A DNA stretch of 64,000 bases from Diphasiastrum complanatum (taxonomy: Eukaryota; Streptophyta; Lycopodiopsida; Lycopodiales; Lycopodiaceae): contig MU832102.1 in assembly GCA_029204225.1 (NCBI GenBank), positions 1-64,000 of the forward strand. The letters are read 5' to 3'. Every line of letters starts with the position of its first letter. The first letter of the stretch is position 1. Both the position numbers and the translations under genes were made by a program. Positions 58,850 through 64,000 of the stretch are shown here, piece by piece. The notes beneath the pieces are model-generated. The model was not told where the DNA came from, ran no database searches, and worked only from the letters and a program-made list of their open reading frames with translations.

Positions 58850-61030
58850 AATCTTGATCAATTCTAATTTCACACATTACATTGTCGAATCACCTGCCAA
58901 CAAAAATGTAGTTGATTGCAAATGGTTGTTCAAAATCAAGTACAAGGAAGATGGAAGTATCGATTTTAAGAAAGGCTCAACTTTTCGCCAGAGGCTTCTC
59001 TCAGATACACAACGTTGACTACACTAAGATTTTTAGTCAAGTAGTTAAACGTTCTTCTATTCGACTTCTGCTGTCATTTGCAGCTGCAACAGATTTGAAA
59101 ATACATCAAATGGTTGTACATACAACATATCTTAATGGAGTTATCGAAGAGGACATTTACATGGTGCAACCCGAAGGACACAATATCGAAGGTAAACACA
59201 ATCATGTGTGTAAACTCCATAAAGCACTTTATAGCTTGAAGCAATCTGCTCGAGCATGGTTTCAAAGGATTAATACTTTTGTTATCAATCACAACTATTA
59301 ACCAAGCACTTCAGATTTGAATGTCTACTACATGTCAATGCAACATTCCATTATCATTATCACTTTGTACGTGGACGACACATTGCTTTTCAGCAACAAT
59401 ATCAATTTGATAAAAGAAGCTAAGACAATGCTATCTTTCGAATTCGACATTGTGAAGAATTGGAAAAGATTATCTATGTTAGATATAGGGGTCTTATGTT
59501 CTTTTACATCAAGCATCTAGGTGTAGGATGTTGATAGGAATAAATTTGGCATAGATGGCAAATTATGCATTTCCACTTGTAATGCCACTATTGAGCCAAA
59601 ATAGAGTAAGAGGCTAAACATGTGCCAATTAGAGTGTAGACAAGTGTAAAGCTTTTGTTTGATGAATTCCAAGAGGTCCAATAGGATTTAGAGGTGGAAC
59701 CTTGTGAGGTCCAATAGAAGATTGAGGTGTGCTTGAATATAGTCCAATAAAATTAAGAGGTGCATAGATCGATGATCCAATAGGATCAAGAGGTGACAAA
59801 ATATGGTCCAATCATAGTTAAGCATAGTGGTAGCTCGTGGACCTACTAGTATGATTGTACTCCTCATTTTGAAGCTAATTGATTTGGTGATTTCATGGAT
59901 TTTGTGAGTTATTGAGTTTCTAGCTTTCTCTCTCTACCCAAGAGCTCATGATGCATTTTCTCTCTCTACTCGAGGAGAGCAGCTTGTTTTTACTTAGATT
60001 ATTTTTTGAATACTTCCCACACGTGTGAGTGAGAGTTGGAAGTGATTGAATGCATGTAGTAGTGTGTTTTTGCCATAGGATTCAAGATTGATCTTGAATC
60101 TCAATCTAGTCTTGATCTTGGTGCATCTACACACCTTAGGAGATCACAAGTACATGTAGTGGACAGTCCACACGTGTGAAATTCAAGAAACATGACCGAT
60201 CTGGATGAAGCTCATTACTGTCTAGGTATTCAAATCCAAAGAGACAAAAAGCAGAAGCTAATTTATATTACCCAGCAAAGATACATTCACAATGTCTTAA
60301 TCAGATATAGTCTGATGAATTTCAAATTAGCTCTCTCACCATTGGATCCAAGACTCGATGTTGAAGGACCAATGTCCCCGAACAATCAAAGAGAAGGAGC
60401 AGATGCATGAGTATTATTATCATTTGATAATAGGATCTCTTATGTACGCGATAATCTGTACCAGACCAGACATAACTTTTGTAGTCAGTTCCGTAAGTCA
60501 ATTTATGAAAAATCTTGGTATAACACATTGGAAGGCTCTTATCAAAGTCATGAGATATCTTCGAGCTACTATGGACTTTTGCATTTGTTATGGAATAGTT
60601 GACAATGACAAACTCAATTCTCTCAGTAATTATTCAGATGCAAGTTGGGCAAAAATTGTAGACACTCGTAAATCCACTTCTGGATTTACATTCTTCCTCA
60701 AGAATGGTCCTATTTCATGGAAAAGTCACAAGCAAACTTTGATAGCTCTATCTTCCACTGAATCAGAGTATATCGTAGTCTCTCAAGCTACAAAGGAAGC
60801 AGTATGGTTGAGAAACTTACTTTTAGATATCAGTCTGAATCAATATGCTCCGGCAATTCTATTTTGTGATAGTAAAGTGCCATTGCTTTATCAGCCAACC
60901 CTAGATTTCATTCTAGGAATAAGCACATTGAAATTAAGTATCACTATGTCAGAAGAAAAGTTCTTGACAAAGGGGTTGACTTAAAATCCTGTCGAACGCA
61001 AGATATGATAGCGGATATTTTTACTAACGC
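58850..61030 (+). pseudogene. Copia reverse transcriptase and RNase H, split by a solo LTR
   Basis: RT opens near 58905 (NKNVVDCKWLFKIKYKEDGS), frameshifts near 58985, then ARGFSQIHNVDYTKIFSQV, LRLLLSFAAATD-type sequence, LHKALYSLKQSARAWFQ, a TAA near 59298 and the catalytic LYVDDTLLFSNN at 59366-59401. At 59450 the frame is interrupted and resumes at 60192 with MTDLDEAHYCLGIQI. SLMYAIICTRPDITFVV follows, then RNase H with all acidic blocks (NYSDASW, SSTESEY, FCDSK). It ends in shifted frames near 61030. No 3' LTR recognised. Confidence 0.85.
59451..60188 (+). repeat. Solo LTR inserted in the RT gene
   Basis: Begins TGTGAAGAATTGG, like the LTR of the 54690-58831 element (TGTGAAGAATTGCC). It interrupts the RT between FEFD and MTDLDEAHYC; removing it restores the frame. 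The flanks gacat (59446-59450) and aacat (60189-60193) match at four of five bases. It ends near a CACACGTGTGAAA palindrome, the motif of the other LTRs. The right end lacks CA, so it may be worn. The loss of the interior implies LTR-LTR recombination. Confidence 0.65.
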
Positions 61031-61133
61031 ATTAAGCTTGGATGCACACAAAAAAATTTGTGCAAAACTAAGTTTGAAGGTCAAAGCATTCATGGATTTA
61101 GATTTGGCTATGAAATTACTGTAATATCGACAA

Positions 61134-61330
61134 TTTCAATCCTCGTCCTCCATCAACGACTCACAAGCATTATTCTCGAAGAAGAACACGAGGAAGCAAC
61201 AAAAGAAGAGAGTTGTCGGACAGATCAATGACAATAAAAAACAGTCACAGAAGACCCAGAATCAACAACCTGCTCAAAACAAAAAAAGACTCTTTTGCAA
61301 GTACTGCAAGAGGACAAACAAATATTGATC
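61134..61330 (+). pseudogene. Copia gag knuckle fragment
   Basis: SSSINDSQALFSKKNTRKQQ and then KRLFCKYCKRTNKY with a stop. It matches the basic, Gln-rich stretch before the knuckle at 16560-16700 and 53300. It lies after an RNase H, so element order is scrambled here. Confidence 0.65.
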
Positions 61331-62230
61331 TTCGTTTAGTTTCATATCCCTCCTCAATGTAAAATGGAGTACCAATAATCTTATGCATTACTATGTTTAG
61401 TTTGTTTCTCTTTCTTCGAGTGATATGACCTTGGGATAAGGAATTTTCTAATAACAACTTGCTTAAAAGCCTCTCTAATAAGTTGAAATATTGTTGCATA
61501 TGCTCAATGTCTTTCCAATTGAAGCAATCCTTAATATTCCGAGGAGCAACCAATGCAGATCTGCAAGAAAAGCAAGATAGTTAGCATAAATTCACAATAG
61601 CTAAAATATATCTATATCTAATTGATCAAGTAACAAAAATCAGAATATGCTTACTTGAATGCACAAATACTTCTATTTCGGTAACCATCTTTTGAAAGAG
61701 TTTGAATATCCTAACAAGTTTGTCTCTTTTGCTTGTTGTTCCTAGCCTTCTTCTTAGCCAATTACACATCCTTCAATAATTGTAAGTTTTCAAAATGAAT
61801 AGGTTGTAAGATAGACTGCATATGCTCTAATTTTGATTTGATATTGAAAATTATCTTCTTTAATGATTCATTAATTTTTCTAAGTTTTTTATTTTTCTCT
61901 AAGGCCTTTTGCAGAAAACAATTTCTTTCATGATAATAAAAGAATACGCGTCTGAACTCACATTCTAAAAACAAATTTTTTTGCATAGAAAACTGATTTT
62001 TGTAATTTTGCAATCTCTCACAATATCCTAGTAATCTAGTATGCCCATTGCATATCCATGTAGCTAAATGAGTTATTGAAGAGAATGTGAGATGTGTCAA
62101 AGTGCTAGGACCTTGAGGATAAAATGTTCCACTTGTCCACAGATCCAAGTTTTTCTTTCCTTCTTCCCTATAACGAGAATGATGTTCAGCAGATATTGGA
62201 ATTCCTTTGCCTTCTCTTTTCTATGAAGGG
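61250..62230 (-). pseudogene. Unrecognised minus-strand protein fragment with a plausible intron
   Basis: On the minus strand a frame runs from about 62225 (ISAEHHSRYREEGKKNLD, then LWTSGTFYPQGPS) through THLATWICNGHTRLLGYCE, a Lys-rich helical stretch, and LLKDV followed by TAA. After a further stop it reaches a donor gtaagc at 61654. A 94-bp intron (61561-61654) with a cttttcttgcag acceptor leads in phase to SALVAPRNIKDCFNWKD and on to about 61330. The two stops and the lack of a start make it a pseudogene. I do not know the family. Confidence 0.45.
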
Positions 62231-62313
62231 GTCAAGGCTAAAAGCATGGTTTGGTGGTACCAAGAAAGGACCCATTTTTCATTGAACTTTTTGGTAGTAC
62301 ATTTTACTTTTTA

Positions 62314-62690
62314 GGGATTTTATTACTCATAATTATTTTGAGTCCACATTAAAAATGACATAACTTTTTAGTGGTAAGTCCAATTTTAGTGGAGTTTGGT
62401 GCGTTAGAAAGCATTTTGACGAATGCTTTCCAATGATATGTTACATGACATACTTCCAAGCTATGGTCAGAAAGTTATGGCAAGTCGAAAGTATGGGGAT
62501 TTTATTAATCATAATTTTTTGAGGCCATTTAAAAAATGACATAACTTTTTAGTGTAAGTCCAATTTCAGTGAAGTTTGGTGCGTTAGAAAGTGCTTGACG
62601 AGCGCTTTCCAATGATATGTTACATGAGATACTTTCAAGGTATGGTTAAAAAAGTTATTGCAAGTCAAAAGTATTAGTTGAAAATAGTGT
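62314..62690. repeat. Two tandem copies of a ~181-bp repeat with hairpin
   Basis: Units start at 62314 and 62495. Shared blocks are 'aaatgacataactttttagt', 'gtttggtgcgttagaaag' and 'gctttccaatgatatgtta'. Each contains an inverted repeat at 62407-62430 and 62587-62609. A third copy lies at 63631. No coding. Confidence 0.85.
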
Positions 62691-63048
62691 ATAATAATAC
62701 AAAAGTGCATTTCTACCCAAAAAAGGTAATGTCCTTGAAAGTCCATGTTGTACCACCAAACCATGCTTTAGCCTCAAATCAATAAGGATATCCAAATGTA
62801 TATAATACAATGTCGTCATCAGAAAAAACAAGAAAACAATCAGAAGCATCAAAGTACTCATAATGAGATTTTCAAAATACATCAAAGTACTTATCTGGTA
62901 TTATATTACATACTCTATAACATCAATTCATTGATTTTGTTTTTTTTTCCTTATTCAAATTTGGAGATGGTGCTCATATTTTCATTCCAATGTTAAGACT
63001 GTGATCATCTTAACCAGTGGAGGGAATGCATATTTGAATTTAGATAAG
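62691..63048. other. AT-rich spacer
   Basis: No gene or repeat that I can define; short poly-T near 62940. Confidence 0.4.
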
Positions 63049-63434
63049 TTAAACTGTGAATAGTTCAAACTTCTTAACCATGACTGTAGACGCTATGGTT
63101 AGAGCATTGGGAGTTGGGGAGGCCTCGGGAGTGGTGAGGGCAAACAAATAAACAACATTGTAGTCAATAAGCAAACTATTTAGCATAATTTTCAAACATT
63201 GGATTTTTTGCATTGAGTTATCTATGCCAGCATGATTGATCCAATGTTTGGATGTTGCATTGAGCTTGGATCTGTTGGATATAAAGTTCCAACAATCCAT
63301 AGATCACAATTTTTCTTGTTCTCCATCCTATGCTGCATGATTTCAAGAGCTGACAATGTGAATCCTTTGACATTTGTTTTTGACATTGGAGCATATTTTG
63401 TCGGAAGATCAATATGGAAATGAGACTTAGACAT
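63049..63434 (-). pseudogene. Second fragment of the unrecognised minus-strand protein
   Basis: From 63434 the minus strand reads MSKSHFHIDLPTKYAPMSK, later KGFTLSALEIMQHRMENKK and CDLWIVGTLYPTDPSS. It aligns with KGIPISAEHH...EEGKKNLDLWTSGTFYPQGPS at 62150-62220, so both derive from one protein family. The frame ends in TAG near 63224; an overlapping frame continues to 63049 without clear similarity. Confidence 0.45.
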
Positions 63435-63630
63435 CTTGATATTAGATAGATAAATCTAATAGAAAATTAGATGGGTAAATATGCTGCAAGCTATTAAAAC
63501 CTGAAATTATAGGATTAGACGAGTTTTAAATCCAAAAAGGACCCTTTGTAAAGATTCTCTTTATATACTTTCTCAATTTATTTCCACACATGGACCAATC
63601 AAAACACTCAAATTTGAAATCCACGTAACA

Positions 63631-63845
63631 TAACTTGTTGAGTCCACATTAAAAATGGTATAACTTTTAAGTGGTAAGTCCGATTTCAGCAGAGTTTGGT
63701 GGGTTGAAAAGCGCTCGACGAGCGCTTTCCAATGATATCTTACATGACATACTTCTGAGCTACGATTAAAAGGTTATGGCAATTCCAAGGTATTAGTTGA
63801 AAAGAGTGCTATAATATTTTAATAATACAAAAGGAATGTTTGCAC
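63631..63845. repeat. Third copy of the hairpin repeat
   Basis: Matches 62314-62690. Its hairpin at 63708-63728 is AAAGCGCTCG, one base, then the exact complement. It has additional 'ctataatattttaataatac' near its end, as in the second copy. Confidence 0.85.
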
Positions 63846-64000
63846 GAATTCTTATAAGATCCTTTTGGAGCTCAAAACTCCTCTAACATGACGAGTTTGT
63901 GTTTTAATTAAAAAATTTTGAACTACAAAAGTTTGATATAACCTTGGCACTCTTTTTGATCCAACATACCCCAAGTTTCTTGCCAAATATGCAAATCAAA
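63846..64000. other. Window end, nothing recognised
   Basis: AT-rich sequence without a supported feature. Confidence 0.4.

Overview
The window looks like nuclear DNA of a land plant with a large, repeat-rich genome. It holds one recognisable cellular gene, an intron-rich class A AUXIN RESPONSE FACTOR (ARF) on the + strand (coding exons found between 35460 and 46591). Almost everything else is decayed, nested LTR-retrotransposon material. The ARF is a plant-only family and the exons carry its B3 DNA-binding domain, a glutamine-rich middle region and the C-terminal PB1 domain. I cannot fix the species. Long introns, very long (GA)n arrays and many old Copia and Gypsy copies would suit a fern, lycophyte or gymnosperm, but that is a guess.

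Layout. 1-430: Gypsy gag fragment. 2402-4720: internally deleted Gypsy element with two LTRs, a polypurine tract and an integrase remnant. 5600-8919: Copia element (primer-binding site, gag, protease/pre-integrase) carrying a reversed piece of another Copia. 10014-15298: non-autonomous LTR element with two 832-bp LTRs, a primer-binding site and a polypurine tract but no recognisable RT or integrase core; it appears to sit inside the LTR of a Copia whose body continues at 15780-17200. 17200-25425: mostly unassigned, with Copia gag scraps, direct repeats and a (TG)n(AG)n array. 25430-27890: Copia integrase-RT-RNase H with a duplicated RT active site. 28231-30920: second Gypsy body (gag, protease, RT). 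31000-33190: unassigned with GC-rich patches.

33200-33533: five CACGTG G-box cores upstream of the ARF. 33560-35459: probable ARF leader or first intron. 35460-46591: fourteen coding exons that splice into one open frame of about 840 codons. Two introns need GC donors. Introns hold long GA/CT arrays, tandem duplications and two MITE- or foldback-like insertions. 46592-52280: 3' flank with a 123-bp tandem duplication and a 42-nt near-perfect palindrome.

52640-54030: reversed Copia gag-protease. 54690-58831: reversed LTR element of the same structural type as the 10014 element, with an intact Copia gag-protease ORF lying antisense inside it. 58850-61030: Copia RT-RNase H interrupted by a solo LTR placed precisely within the RT frame. 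61134-63434: gag scrap, then two related minus-strand pseudogene fragments of an unrecognised protein, one with a plausible intron. 62314-63845: three copies of a ~190-bp repeat whose hairpin shows compensating base changes.

Only the ARF looks functional: a nuclear transcription factor that would bind auxin response elements through B3 and meet Aux/IAA or other ARF proteins through PB1. The retroelement copies are nearly all broken by stops, frameshifts or deletions.
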